Assembly: GCF_036864975.1 (NCBI RefSeq)
Contig: NZ_CP104311.1
Coordinates: forward strand, 503,501-567,500
Length of the DNA: 64,000 nt
Origin: Methylococcus capsulatus
GTDB lineage: Bacteria > Pseudomonadota > Gammaproteobacteria > Methylococcales > Methylococcaceae
Direction of reading: 5' to 3'
Position numbers and translations under genes: made by a program. Positions 1-8,495 of this stretch are shown piece by piece. Every line of letters begins with the position of its first letter. Position 1 is the first letter of the stretch. The notes below the pieces were generated by a model that saw only the letters and a list, made by a program, of their open reading frames with translations, made no database searches and was not told the DNA's origin.

Positions 1-738
1 GTGGTCATTCCGCAACCCAACCACTTCGGCGTGCTTGAAGAGGTGGACGTCCTCGCCGACTGGGCCCATTGCCATGGCGCCCGCAGCATTGCCGTGGTCA
101 ACCCGACCGCCATGGCTCTGCTGAAACCGCCGGGCGAATGGGGCGAGCACGGCGCCGACCTGGCCTGCGGCGAAGGCCAGCCCCTGGGGATTCCCCTTTC
201 CGCCGGCGGCCCTTACTTCGGGTTCCTCTGCAGCCGCCAGACCTTCGTCCACCAGCTTCCCGGACGCCTGGTCGGCCGTACCGTCGATGTGGACGGCCGC
301 GAGGGCTTCACCCTCGCGCTGCAACCCCGCGAGCAGCACATCCGCCGCGGCAAAGCGACCTCCAACATCTGCACCAACCAGGGACTGATGGTGACGGCGG
401 CAACTCTCTATATGGCATTGATGGGCCCCAAGGGACTGCGCGGCGTCGCCGCCGCCTGCCACGCCAACACCTCGGCGCTGATCGAGCGGCTGACCCGCAT
501 CGACGGCGTCGCACCGGTCTTCCCGGCTCCGTTCTTCCACGAAGCCGCGATCCGCCTGCCGCAGGCGGCGGACCGCGTGCTGGCAGCGCTGGCCGAGCGG
601 GGGATACTCGGCGGCCTCGCCCTTTCGGCCGACTATCCCGAACTCGGCGACGCCCTCCTGGTGTGCGCCACCGAAACCCGCGGTCCGGAGGATATGGACC
701 GCTATGCAGCCGCGCTGGCGGAGGTACTCCAATGCTGA
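1..738 (+). CDS. gcvPA: Glycine decarboxylase P-protein subunit 1, C-terminal part (partial)
   Basis: This is the C-terminal 245 residues of the alpha-like subunit of the two-subunit glycine dehydrogenase (decarboxylating), the PLP-dependent P-protein of the glycine cleavage system. The family is recognised from stretches such as [10 protein letters not shown] and [14 protein letters not shown], typical of GcvPA. The reading frame is open at base 1, so the true start lies outside the window; subunit 1 is normally about 450 residues. It overlaps gcvPB by seven bases (the gcvPB ATG at 732 precedes the TGA at 736-738), so the two subunits are translationally coupled, as expected for a heteromeric enzyme. 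Confidence 0.93.
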   Translation: MVIPQPNHFGVLEEVDVLADWAHCHGARSIAVVNPTAMALLKPPGEWGEHGADLACGEGQPLGIPLSAGGPYFGFLCSRQTFVHQLPGRLVGRTVDVDGREGFTLALQPREQHIRRGKATSNICTNQGLMVTAATLYMALMGPKGLRGVAAACHANTSALIERLTRIDGVAPVFPAPFFHEAAIRLPQAADRVLAALAERGILGGLALSADYPELGDALLVCATETRGPEDMDRYAAALAEVLQC

Positions 739-2201
739 TTTTCGACCGTTCCCGTGAAGGCCGCGCCTGCGCCAGCTTGTATCCGCAAATCCCCGCCGAA
801 GTCCCCAGCCTGCCAAGCCACCTGCTGCGCCGAACCCCGCTGCCATTGCCGGAAGTGACCGAACTCGACGTCGTACGGCACTACACCCGTTTGTCCCAGA
901 AGAATTTTTCCATCGACACCCACTTCTACCCCTTGGGTTCCTGCACCATGAAATACAACCCCAAGGCGGCGAACGTACTGGCGCGGCAGCCCGGCTTCGC
1001 AGCGGTCCATCCCCACGGGGCCGAGCGCTTCGGCCAAGGCACCCTGAGCTGCCTTTACGAGTTGCAGGAATATCTGAAAACGCTCACCGGCATGACCGCC
1101 GTCAGCCTCAGCCCCGCCGCCGGTGCCCAGGGCGAATTCTGCGGCGTCGCCATGATCCGTGCCTACCATGCCGCCCGCAACGACCACGAGCGCAACGAAA
1201 TCCTGGTCCCCGATGCGGCCCATGGTACCAATCCCGCCTCGGCCGCCATGTGCGGCTACGTGGTCCGGGAAATCCCCACCAACCCGGAAGGCGACGTCGA
1301 TCGGGATGCCCTCGAGCAGACATTGGGACCGAAAACCGCCGGCATCATGCTCACCAATCCCTCGACCCTGGGTGTATTCGAACGTCGCATCCCCGAGATC
1401 GCTGCGCAGGTCCACGCCGCGGGCGGCCTGCTCTATTACGATGGAGCCAACCTCAACGCCATCCTCGGCAAGGTCCTCCCCGCTGACATGGGGTTCGACG
1501 TCATCCACTTGAACCTGCACAAGACCTTCTCGACTCCGCATGGCGGCGGCGGCCCCGGTGCCGGGCCGGTCGGGGTCAACGCCAAGCTGCAACCCTTCCT
1601 GCCCCTGCCGATAGTGGCAAGAAGCTCGAACGGCTGCCGCTGGCTCACCGAAAACGACTGCCCGCAAAGCATCGGCCGGCTCTCCGCCTTCGCCGGCAAT
1701 ATCGGCGTGCTGCTGCGGGCTTATATCTACATCCGCCTGCTTGGGTATCCAGGCCTGCGGCGAGTGGCCGAATACGCCACCCTCAACGCCAACTATTTGC
1801 AGAAGAAACTGGCGGAGGCCGGATTCGACACTGCTTTTCCGGCCCGCCGTGCCGCCCATGAATTCATCCTCAGCCTGCAGAGGCAGAAAAAAGATCATCA
1901 GGTCACCGCTCTGGACTTCGCCAAGCGACTGCTCGACTATGGCTTCCATGCACCGACCGTTTATTTCCCGCTGCTGATCCCCGAATGCCTGATGATCGAA
2001 CCCACGGAAACCGAGAACAAAGAGACCCTGGATGCTTTCGTCGACGCCATGGCGGCGATCTTGAAGGAAGCCACCGAGGAGCCGGAACGGCTCAAACAAG
2101 CGCCGCACCAAACGCCCGTCCGCCGACTGGATGAAGTGCGTGCCGCCCGCCATCCGGATCTGGCCTGGAAACCGGCAGCGCCGGATGCATCCCGGCGCTG
2201 A
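732..2201 (+). CDS. gcvPB: Glycine decarboxylase P-protein subunit 2
   Basis: The product has 489 residues and is the PLP-binding subunit of glycine dehydrogenase (decarboxylating). It releases CO2 from glycine and passes the aminomethyl group to the lipoyl H-protein. The PLP-lysine motif [18 protein letters not shown] is visible, with the lysine at residue 264. N-terminal [22 protein letters not shown] is a clear signature of this subunit. The ATG at 732 is preferred over upstream in-frame codons because only from here does the protein match the family, and it overlaps the gcvPA stop. A hairpin follows the stop. In a methanotroph the system links C1-tetrahydrofolate and glycine/serine metabolism. 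Confidence 0.95.
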   Translation: MLIFDRSREGRACASLYPQIPAEVPSLPSHLLRRTPLPLPEVTELDVVRHYTRLSQKNFSIDTHFYPLGSCTMKYNPKAANVLARQPGFAAVHPHGAERFGQGTLSCLYELQEYLKTLTGMTAVSLSPAAGAQGEFCGVAMIRAYHAARNDHERNEILVPDAAHGTNPASAAMCGYVVREIPTNPEGDVDRDALEQTLGPKTAGIMLTNPSTLGVFERRIPEIAAQVHAAGGLLYYDGANLNAILGKVLPADMGFDVIHLNLHKTFSTPHGGGGPGAGPVGVNAKLQPFLPLPIVARSSNGCRWLTENDCPQSIGRLSAFAGNIGVLLRAYIYIRLLGYPGLRRVAEYATLNANYLQKKLAEAGFDTAFPARRAAHEFILSLQRQKKDHQVTALDFAKRLLDYGFHAPTVYFPLLIPECLMIEPTETENKETLDAFVDAMAAILKEATEEPERLKQAPHQTPVRRLDEVRAARHPDLAWKPAAPDASRR

Positions 2202-2216
2202 CTTCGAAACATAACG

Positions 2217-2250
2217 GTAAAAAGCCCTTCCGCCTCACGGCCGGAAGGGC
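2217..2250 (-). terminator. Rho-independent terminator of the YcnI-like gene
   Basis: GCCCTTCCG at 2224-2232 pairs with CGGAAGGGC at 2242-2250. Read on the minus strand the stem is followed by TTTTT, which fits a terminator for the minus-strand gene ending at 2278. The stem may also stop gcvPB transcripts coming from the other side. Confidence 0.75.
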
Positions 2251-2277
2251 CTGTTGCCCGGAACGGGCGTGGCGCGA

Positions 2278-3021
2278 TCAGCGATACAGGAACTGATCAA
2301 TGTCGCTGGGAGAGGGGTAGAAGTACCAAGTCTCGGGCGACGTGCAGCCGTCCGGCAACGGATTGCTGGCCGTATCGCGCACCACGGTCACGGACGGGGA
2401 TGCACCGTTGGGATCGCCCAAGGTGGAGGAAGGGAATGCCGTGGTCGGCTCCAGCAGCCAGGCCTCGACCTTCTTCTTGCTGCAGTACTGGACCGCCGGC
2501 ATGTAGTACACCGCCTGGTTGACACATGCGTCGGCGGGGAAGAGCTTCGTCTGCCAGCCGGCCTTGACCCGGAAGGAGAAACCGGCGTATCGGCTGCCGG
2601 GAAGGTTGCCATTTTTCCAGACCATCGCCCGGGTGCCCTCGCCGCTCGGATGAAGGGGGCCGTTACGGGTTTCGACCTTGCCGAACCCTGCGGTCATCGA
2701 GGGAAGCGCGGTACCCCAGTCCCACATCATGGCGTTCTCGATGACCTGGACGGGCTGACCCGAAACCGGCTTGGCGATGCGGTTCAGGGTGTGCCCCTGA
2801 GGCGGCATCACGACGACCTCGACGACCGGGAAGTGCTTTTCGCCTTCGCTGCAGTCGTGAGGAATGATCGCCGTCGGATAGACGGTCTTGCCTTCGATGT
2901 ACTTCACCGGCGAGCCGTCAGGGAAAGCCTGGAAACCGGCGTGTCCGTGGGCCTGGCCTCCACTTAGTGCGATTCCCGCGCCCAGCAGGGATAGTGACAG
3001 GATTTTGTTCATAGTGGACAT
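2278..3021 (-). CDS. Secreted YcnI-like (DUF1775-type) protein, possible copper binder
   Basis: The 247-residue product begins with a signal peptide (MSTMNKILSLSLLGAGIALS) and is predicted to be cut near AHG|HAGF, leaving a histidine at the mature N-terminus (residue 27). IPHDC, then VVMPPQG, and later YYMPAVQYC followed by W match the pattern of YcnI proteins (hGC, P-x-G, viQtC...W). Known YcnI proteins bind copper through the mature N-terminal His with a Glu and a Trp; that role here is inference. The start at 3021 is chosen because AGAGAG lies 6-11 bases upstream; an extended ORF to 3081 lacks this. It is a single gene with its own terminator, divergent from the gene at 3389. Confidence 0.6.
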   Translation of the reverse strand: MSTMNKILSLSLLGAGIALSGGQAHGHAGFQAFPDGSPVKYIEGKTVYPTAIIPHDCSEGEKHFPVVEVVVMPPQGHTLNRIAKPVSGQPVQVIENAMMWDWGTALPSMTAGFGKVETRNGPLHPSGEGTRAMVWKNGNLPGSRYAGFSFRVKAGWQTKLFPADACVNQAVYYMPAVQYCSKKKVEAWLLEPTTAFPSSTLGDPNGASPSVTVVRDTASNPLPDGCTSPETWYFYPSPSDIDQFLYR

Positions 3022-3133
3022 CGTTATCTCTCTATTGGATTTTGTGTTTTTGACAAGGACGGCGCCCATTGGATCAAACACTAAGCATGCCAGAGTCAGA
3101 TTTACCGCAAGTCAATGATAAAACGACATATCC

Positions 3134-3180
3134 CGATGACAGGTCATCGCGAAATGCGGCATTTCACTCACTTTGTGAGT
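3134..3180. promoter_or_regulatory. Three abutting perfect inverted repeats in a divergent promoter region
   Basis: Within the 367-base gap between the YcnI-like gene (start 3021, minus) and the gene at 3389 (plus), three perfect inverted repeats lie almost end to end: CGATGAC-AG-GTCATCG (3134-3149), GAAATG-CGG-CATTTC (3151-3165) and ACTCAC-TTT-GTGAGT (3166-3180). GGCATTTCAC recurs near 3225, and several TCAC/GTGA words follow at 3189-3215. They could be operators or a transcript able to fold into serial hairpins; there is no T-run, so a simple terminator is unlikely. Confidence 0.5.
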
Positions 3181-3388
3181 TATTTCGCTCACCCCTTGGT
3201 GTGACCTCACTCACTATGTCAAGGGCATTTCACCCAGATCGAGCCGCGTCATCGCTTGCGATTCCCCAGGCACTATCTTGGCCAGCCGCCTGTTCTACGT
3301 CGCAACCGTTTGACCGTCCCTCTGTTAATATCCCCGCGTACGGACCATTCGCCCCCATGGCCATCCTCGCCTCCGCCAACCAAACCGC

Positions 3389-4633
3389 GTGAAACGCCTC
3401 AGCCGAGTAGCCATCGTCCGCGCCGTCCTGGTCGTTCCCGCCCTCCTGCCGGTGGCGGCACTCTGGTTCGCCCTGGAGCCGCAACCGCTGGTGAATACTC
3501 CGCCCCCAGCCGCCCGGCCCTATGACGGACAGGAACTGCTGAAGGTCCGCAAACGGGAAGGAGAAGACAAAACGGTCGAGTTGACAGCGGGCGACATCGA
3601 AACCTCAATCAACGATCTGCTAGCCCGGAAGAAACTCGAGGGCGCCGTCCGCACCGAGATGAAAGGGGGGCGCTTGACGGCAGCCGTTACCCTGCGGTTC
3701 CCTTACTTGGCGGGCTTGTTCCTGAACTTCCGGCTGACCGTCGAAGACGCAGATCCCTTGCCTGCCCTGACCAGCCTGCGGGTAGGGTCGCTCCCGCTCC
3801 CGTCCAAAGCGGTGAATGTCGTCATGATCCGGCAACTGGAAAAAAAGGGCCTGCTGCGGAACACGCCGGACGATCGAGGGCTCATCCTGTCGGCGCATAT
3901 CCGCGAAGGGAAGCTGGAACTGACTTTGGCCGGCGAATCCCGGACGACCGCAAGCCTTCGCGCGTTAATCATCGAAACTGCCGGTGCCGAACGGGTCCAT
4001 GCCTATCATGGCCGGCTCGCCACAGCTTTGAACGAATCCAACACCCGACAATTCATCCGTCTTGGGATACTGACACGGGCGCTGTTCGCACTGGCGGAAC
4101 AACGGTCCGGTACGGCAGATCCGGCGGCGGAAAACCGGGCAGTCATTCTGCTGCTGGCGGCTTATGTGAACGGCTATGATTTGATGAGTGGCCCTGACAG
4201 CGAAGCGACTCCGTTGCCCGTACGATCCGTGCTGCTGCAGGGACGGCAGGACCTCGGCAGGCATTTCATGACCTCCGCCGCGTTCGCCCTTGCGGGCCAG
4301 CGCACCCTCACCGATGCCATTGGTCTCATCAAGGAATTGAACGACACGCACAGCGGCAGCGGGTTCAGCTTCACCGACCTGGCCGCCGACCGCGCCGGCA
4401 CGGTATTCGGCAAGCGTGCAGCCCAGCCGCGTTATGCCCGCAGGATCCAGGGTGTACTGGCCGCCAGTACCGACGACACGGTCTTCATGCCGAATGTCGG
4501 TGATTTACCGGAACGCCTTCGCAGCGCCGAATTTTTCGAGCGCTTCCGGGATGTCCACAGCCCGGAGTTCGAACGGCTGAAACAGCTCATCGACGAGCGG
4601 ATCGACCGGCTTTCCCTTTACACCCCTCCTTGA
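3389..4633 (+). CDS. Membrane-anchored protein of unknown function
   Basis: The product has 414 residues. It starts with one hydrophobic segment (about residues 10-28, VRAVLVVPALLPVAALWFAL) that is an uncleaved anchor or signal sequence, so the rest is likely periplasmic. I do not recognise the N-terminal 270 residues. The C-terminal part has an arrangement HFMTSAAFALAG ... GLIKELNDTHSGSGFSFTDLAADRAGT that resembles YfiM/DUF2279-type lipoproteins (His, then KE..D, then GFS..DL.A), but this is a pattern impression only. It stands alone, divergent from the YcnI-like gene. No catalytic function can be assigned. Confidence 0.75.
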   Translation: MKRLSRVAIVRAVLVVPALLPVAALWFALEPQPLVNTPPPAARPYDGQELLKVRKREGEDKTVELTAGDIETSINDLLARKKLEGAVRTEMKGGRLTAAVTLRFPYLAGLFLNFRLTVEDADPLPALTSLRVGSLPLPSKAVNVVMIRQLEKKGLLRNTPDDRGLILSAHIREGKLELTLAGESRTTASLRALIIETAGAERVHAYHGRLATALNESNTRQFIRLGILTRALFALAEQRSGTADPAAENRAVILLLAAYVNGYDLMSGPDSEATPLPVRSVLLQGRQDLGRHFMTSAAFALAGQRTLTDAIGLIKELNDTHSGSGFSFTDLAADRAGTVFGKRAAQPRYARRIQGVLAASTDDTVFMPNVGDLPERLRSAEFFERFRDVHSPEFERLKQLIDERIDRLSLYTPP

Positions 4634-4651
4634 CGCACCAGGCAACCGGCG

Positions 4652-4678
4652 CAAAAAAGCCAGCCCCGGGGGCTGGCT
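4652..4678 (-). terminator. Rho-independent terminator of the cytochrome c peroxidase gene
   Basis: AGCCAGCCCC (4658-4667) pairs with GGGGCTGGCT (4669-4678), and on the minus strand the stem runs into TTTTTTGC. It ends the minus-strand gene whose stop is at 4706. Confidence 0.85.
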
Positions 4679-4705
4679 CCGCAAGCCGAAAAAACCGGGA
4701 GGCCT

Positions 4706-5737
4706 TTAGTCGTAATCGAAGGTCTTGTTCGGCAAGCCGGGCAGATGTGGCATCTGCTGCTTGGGGAATTCACCGGTCAGGGCGTTCAGGAAGGCGACTA
4801 TGTCCGCAATCTGCTGATCGCTCAGATCCTTGTTGAGCTGCAGCTTCGCCATCACCCGCACCGCCTCGTCCAGTGTCTTGACCTTGCCGTTGTGGAAATA
4901 AGGTGCGGTCAGCGCAACGTTGCGCAGGGTCGGCACTTTGAACAAATGTTCGTCCTCGGTCTTCTTCGTGACCTCGGCGCGGCCTTTATCCTGGCTGAAT
5001 CCGTATTTGGCCTCGAACATGCCGTTCTCGAAGGTCGGGAACTTCATGAAGAACGGCGTTCCCTCCGGTAGAGTGGGACCGTTGAATGCCGGCCCGCTGT
5101 GGCAGTTGGAGCAGCCCGTCTCGGCGAAGGTGTTCATACCCCGCACCTGCTGTTCGGTCAGGGCGGTCTTGTCGCCGCTGACGTATTTGTCATAGGCGCT
5201 GTTGGGCGTGATCAAGGTGCGCTCGTAGGCGGCGATGGCGTTGGCGGCATTGTCCGCCGTGACTACGTCCCCGCTGCCGAAGGCGGCGGCGAAGGCTTCC
5301 GGATAACCCGGAATGGCCTTGAGCCGGGCCACGACGTCATCCCAGCTTTTCATGCCCATCTCGATGGGATTGGTCACGGGGCCCTTGGCTTGGGCTTCCA
5401 GGCTGGGCGCGCGGCCGTCCCAGAATTGCACGGAGTTGAAGGCGGAATTCCAGACCGTCGGCGCGCTGCGGCCGCCGACCTGGCCGTGGACGCCGACCGA
5501 GCCGCCGCGGTTGTCTTCGCCACCCAGCATCACGTTATGGCAGGAATTGCACGAGACCGTGCCGGTCGAGGACAAGCGCGGGTCCAGGTAAAGCATCTTG
5601 CCCAGTTCCACCTTGGCCGGGGTGCTCGGATTGGCCGCGGGCTCGGGGGCCTTGGCGGGCAGCGCCTGCCAATCGGCAACCGCCGCCGACGCTCCGGCCG
5701 TGAGCAGGGCGCAGGTCAGCAAACGTAGAGTGAACAT
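4706..5737 (-). CDS. Periplasmic diheme cytochrome c peroxidase family protein
   Basis: The 343-residue protein has a signal peptide (MFTLRLLTCALLTAGASAAVA) and two heme c motifs: CNSCH (C63, C66, H67) and CSNCH (C209, C212, H213). RSAPTVWNSAF, FWDGRAPSLEAQA and TLRNVALTAPYFHNG are hallmarks of bacterial diheme peroxidases of the CcpA/MauG superfamily. The family reduces hydrogen peroxide in the periplasm with electrons from small cytochromes. A strong GGAGGA ribosome site lies before the ATG. No electron donor gene is adjacent. Whether it is a true peroxidase or one of the surface-associated family members of methanotrophs cannot be told from sequence alone. Confidence 0.92.
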   Translation of the reverse strand: MFTLRLLTCALLTAGASAAVADWQALPAKAPEPAANPSTPAKVELGKMLYLDPRLSSTGTVSCNSCHNVMLGGEDNRGGSVGVHGQVGGRSAPTVWNSAFNSVQFWDGRAPSLEAQAKGPVTNPIEMGMKSWDDVVARLKAIPGYPEAFAAAFGSGDVVTADNAANAIAAYERTLITPNSAYDKYVSGDKTALTEQQVRGMNTFAETGCSNCHSGPAFNGPTLPEGTPFFMKFPTFENGMFEAKYGFSQDKGRAEVTKKTEDEHLFKVPTLRNVALTAPYFHNGKVKTLDEAVRVMAKLQLNKDLSDQQIADIVAFLNALTGEFPKQQMPHLPGLPNKTFDYD

Positions 5738-5844
5738 GGTGACTTCCTCCTCGGTGTGGTGTTGTTTTCAAACGGCGGTGTCGCCGCGTCCAGCGAGTTC
5801 TTATAGGGAATTACGCGCCAGTTTGCAACCGCCCCACGCCCAAG

Positions 5845-6093
5845 TCAGTGCCGGGTCGGCGCCTGCCCCACCCGCACCACCAGGTCTTTCGGGATCGCGA
5901 CCAGATCGAACGAATCGAGATACCGCGCCACCAGTTCTTCACTGACGTTGATCTCGACACGCGGCGGCGCAGGCTCGCTCAGCCGCTGGATTCGTTTCTC
6001 CAGCCGCTGCGCGGAATGGTTCAGGCTCACCACGACACCCAGCCCAAAACCGACCGCCAGGAACAGCAGATACATCGTAATTTCGTTAGTCAT
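5845..6093 (-). CDS. Small membrane protein, unknown function
   Basis: The 82-residue product has one N-terminal transmembrane segment (about residues 5-24, ITMYLLFLAVGFGLGVVVSL), a short basic helix (QRLEKRIQRL), and a C-terminal soluble region ending in APTRH. I do not recognise a family. The gene lies alone between the peroxidase and the divergent APC transporter; coding is supported by codon use and by the single consistent membrane segment. Confidence 0.6.
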   Translation of the reverse strand: MTNEITMYLLFLAVGFGLGVVVSLNHSAQRLEKRIQRLSEPAPPRVEINVSEELVARYLDSFDLVAIPKDLVVRVGQAPTRH

Positions 6094-6269
6094 CGGAAAC
6101 TCTCCCCGCCCATAAATCGCGGGCGTCTCATGGTTTTAACATGGTGCCCGGATGGAGAATTTCAACGTCTTGCAATATTCCACCTCACCAACGGCGAGCG
6201 CCGTTCGGCGGAGACACCGGTTCAGGCATAATCGCCCCACATTTCAAAATAATGTTACGGAGAGGCGAC

Positions 6270-7667
6270 ATGCGAATTTTTCGGACCAAGGCGGTTTCCA
6301 CGGCCGACTGCTCAGGCAGCGGCTTGAAGCGCTGCCTGGGCGCGCTCGACCTGACCCTGCTCGGGATCGGGGCCATCATCGGTACCGGCATCTTTGTGCT
6401 GACCGGCATCGCTGCCGCGACCCAGGCCGGCCCCGCCGTAGTTCTTTCCTTCGTCTTCGCAGGACTGGCCTGCGCCTTCGCCGCTCTGGCCTACGCCGAA
6501 CTGGCGGCCTGCGTGGGCGGCTGCGGCAGCGCGTACGGCTACAGCTACGCGGCTTTCGGTGAGCTGATTGCCTGGATCATCGGCTGGGACCTTATTCTGG
6601 AGTACGCGATCTCGGTAGCCGCGGTCGCCAACGGCTGGTCGGGCTATTTCGCCAACGCTCTGACCGCAATCGGTCTGGAATTGCCGGATGCGCTGACCAA
6701 GGCGCCGGAAAAGGGAGGACTCATCAACCTGCCGGCCTCAGCGATCATCTTCCTGCTGATGCTCTTGCTCATCGTCGGTGTGAAGGAGAGCGCCCGCCTC
6801 AACACCGTGATGGTGTCGATCAAGGTGCTGGCCATCACGGTGTTCGTCGCCGTCGCCAGCGCCCACGTCGATCCAGCCTATTGGGACCCGTTCCTGCCCT
6901 TCGGCTGGTTCGGCCACGATGCCAACGGTAAACCGGTCGGGGTGTTGGCCGGAGCTTCGATCGTTTTTTTCGCCTACGTGGGATTCGATGCGGTTTCCAC
7001 CGCTGCGGAGGAAGCGCGCAATCCGATGCGTGACGTGCCGATCGGCATCATCGGCTCGCTGGTGTTCTGCACCCTCATCTACATCGTGGTGGCGGGACTC
7101 CTCACAGGGGTGGTGCCCTATACCGAACTCAACGTCTCCTCGCCGGTCGCGCACGCGCTGCAGCTGCTGGGCATCCGTTGGGCTTCCGGGCTGGTCGCCA
7201 CCGGAGTGATCGCTGGGCTCACCACGGTCATGCTGGTGCTTTATTACGCGCTAACCCGCATCATCTTCGCCATGTCCCGCGACGGGCTGCTGTCACCCTG
7301 GTTTTCCGCCGTGAACCGCCGCACCCAGACGCCGGTACGGGTCATCGTCCTGTGCGGCCTGTTCATTTCTCTGGTGGCCGGCTTCGTGCCGTTGGGCGAA
7401 CTGGCCGAACTCGTCAACATCGGCACCCTGTTTGCCTTCGTCTTGGTGTGCCTGGGCGTGATCGTGCTCCGTGTCACGCGGCCGGAGCTGCACCGCCCCT
7501 TCAAGACACCCGTCGTGCCCTGGTTTCCGATCCTCGGCGCCCTGTCCTGTAGTGCCCTGATGGCCTTCCTGCCGGCACTGACCTGGCTGCGCTTCGTGAT
7601 CTGGCTGGGGCTGGGCATCATGATCTATTTCGCCTATTCCTACCGCCACAGCAGGCTGGCGGACTAG
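6270..7667 (+). CDS. APC-superfamily amino acid permease (cationic amino acid transporter type)
   Basis: The 465-residue inner-membrane protein has about 12 hydrophobic segments. LGALDLTLLGIGAIIGTGIFVLTG is the conserved first helix of the amino acid-polyamine-organocation superfamily, and AYVGFDAVSTAAEEARNPMRDVP is the loop typical of the CAT (YfnA-like) group. The ATG at 6270 has GGAGAGGC upstream and gives the normal family length, whereas the longer frame to 6141 adds sequence without similarity. The substrate is not determinable. The gene is monocistronic and convergent with gloB. Confidence 0.9.
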   Translation: MRIFRTKAVSTADCSGSGLKRCLGALDLTLLGIGAIIGTGIFVLTGIAAATQAGPAVVLSFVFAGLACAFAALAYAELAACVGGCGSAYGYSYAAFGELIAWIIGWDLILEYAISVAAVANGWSGYFANALTAIGLELPDALTKAPEKGGLINLPASAIIFLLMLLLIVGVKESARLNTVMVSIKVLAITVFVAVASAHVDPAYWDPFLPFGWFGHDANGKPVGVLAGASIVFFAYVGFDAVSTAAEEARNPMRDVPIGIIGSLVFCTLIYIVVAGLLTGVVPYTELNVSSPVAHALQLLGIRWASGLVATGVIAGLTTVMLVLYYALTRIIFAMSRDGLLSPWFSAVNRRTQTPVRVIVLCGLFISLVAGFVPLGELAELVNIGTLFAFVLVCLGVIVLRVTRPELHRPFKTPVVPWFPILGALSCSALMAFLPALTWLRFVIWLGLGIMIYFAYSYRHSRLAD

Positions 7668-7727
7668 CGGTCCCAGACTCGATCCGTGGAAAGGAGGTCT
7701 GGGAGAGTCGCCGCGCAGCCATTGGGC

Positions 7728-8495
7728 TCAGCGAAAACCATCCTTCCTGCGCCGGATTTCCGCGAACACCTCCACGTCCGGTGCATCTCGCAAACCCAGC
7801 CCGTCTCTGATTTCCGGACTTTCCGGACGCAGGAACGGGTTGGTCGCCAACTCCTCGCCCAGGCAAGAGGGTACCGTGGGCCGTTTCTCACGCCGCAGGG
7901 CCTCGACCCGCTCGAAGCGCTCGTGCAAGGCCGCGTTGCCGGGCTCGATCGTAACGGCGAATCGGGCATTGGCCTGGGTGTATTCATGGGCGCAGAAAAC
8001 TTTCGTCTCCGCCGGCAGCGCGCGCAGCCGCTCCAGGGAATGCCACATCTGCTCCGCACTGCCCTCGAACAAACGGCCGCAGCCCAACGCGAACAACGTG
8101 TCGCCACAGAACAGGGCGGCATCATCCTCGAACCAGAAAGCGACGTGGCCGGAGGTATGCCCCGGAACCTCCAGCATCCGCGCCGATGCAGCACCGAGCG
8201 TGAATGCATCACCGTCTTTCAACGCCACATCGATTCCCGGGATGCGGCGACGATCCACTGCCGCACCGACGATGGTACAGCCGGTCGCCGCCTTGAGCTC
8301 CAGATTGCCGCCGACGTGGTCACCGTGGTGATGGGTATTGAGTACATGGCTGAGCTGCCAGCCTCTGGCATCGAGCGCTTCCAGTACCGGTCCAGCGACG
8401 GCCGGGTCCACCGCGGCGGTGGCGCCGCTGTCGGGCTCGTGGAGGAGATAGACATAGTTGTCTTCGAGCACGGGGATTTGAAGGATTTCGAGCAT
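7728..8495 (-). CDS. gloB: Hydroxyacylglutathione hydrolase (glyoxalase II)
   Basis: The 255-residue metallo-beta-lactamase-fold hydrolase carries THHHGDH (T54-H60) for the dinuclear metal site, then VPGHTSGHVAF and FCGDTLFALGCGRLFEG, all diagnostic of GloB. It hydrolyses S-D-lactoylglutathione to D-lactate and glutathione, the second step of methylglyoxal detoxification. Its ATG (8493-8495) overlaps the TGA of the upstream MutS-like gene as TGATG, so the two are cotranslated. Confidence 0.95.
   Translation of the reverse strand: MLEILQIPVLEDNYVYLLHEPDSGATAAVDPAVAGPVLEALDARGWQLSHVLNTHHHGDHVGGNLELKAATGCTIVGAAVDRRRIPGIDVALKDGDAFTLGAASARMLEVPGHTSGHVAFWFEDDAALFCGDTLFALGCGRLFEGSAEQMWHSLERLRALPAETKVFCAHEYTQANARFAVTIEPGNAALHERFERVEALRREKRPTVPSCLGEELATNPFLRPESPEIRDGLGLRDAPDVEVFAEIRRRKDGFR

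Noticed and set aside
702-2153. Long minus-strand open frame of 483 codons
   Set aside because: It is the antisense of gcvPB, whose product has clear family motifs; the antisense translation has no recognisable protein features.
3151-3240. CRISPR-like array from repeated TCAC/CATTTC words
   Set aside because: The repeats are short, irregular and of unequal spacing, with no constant repeat-spacer units and no cas genes.
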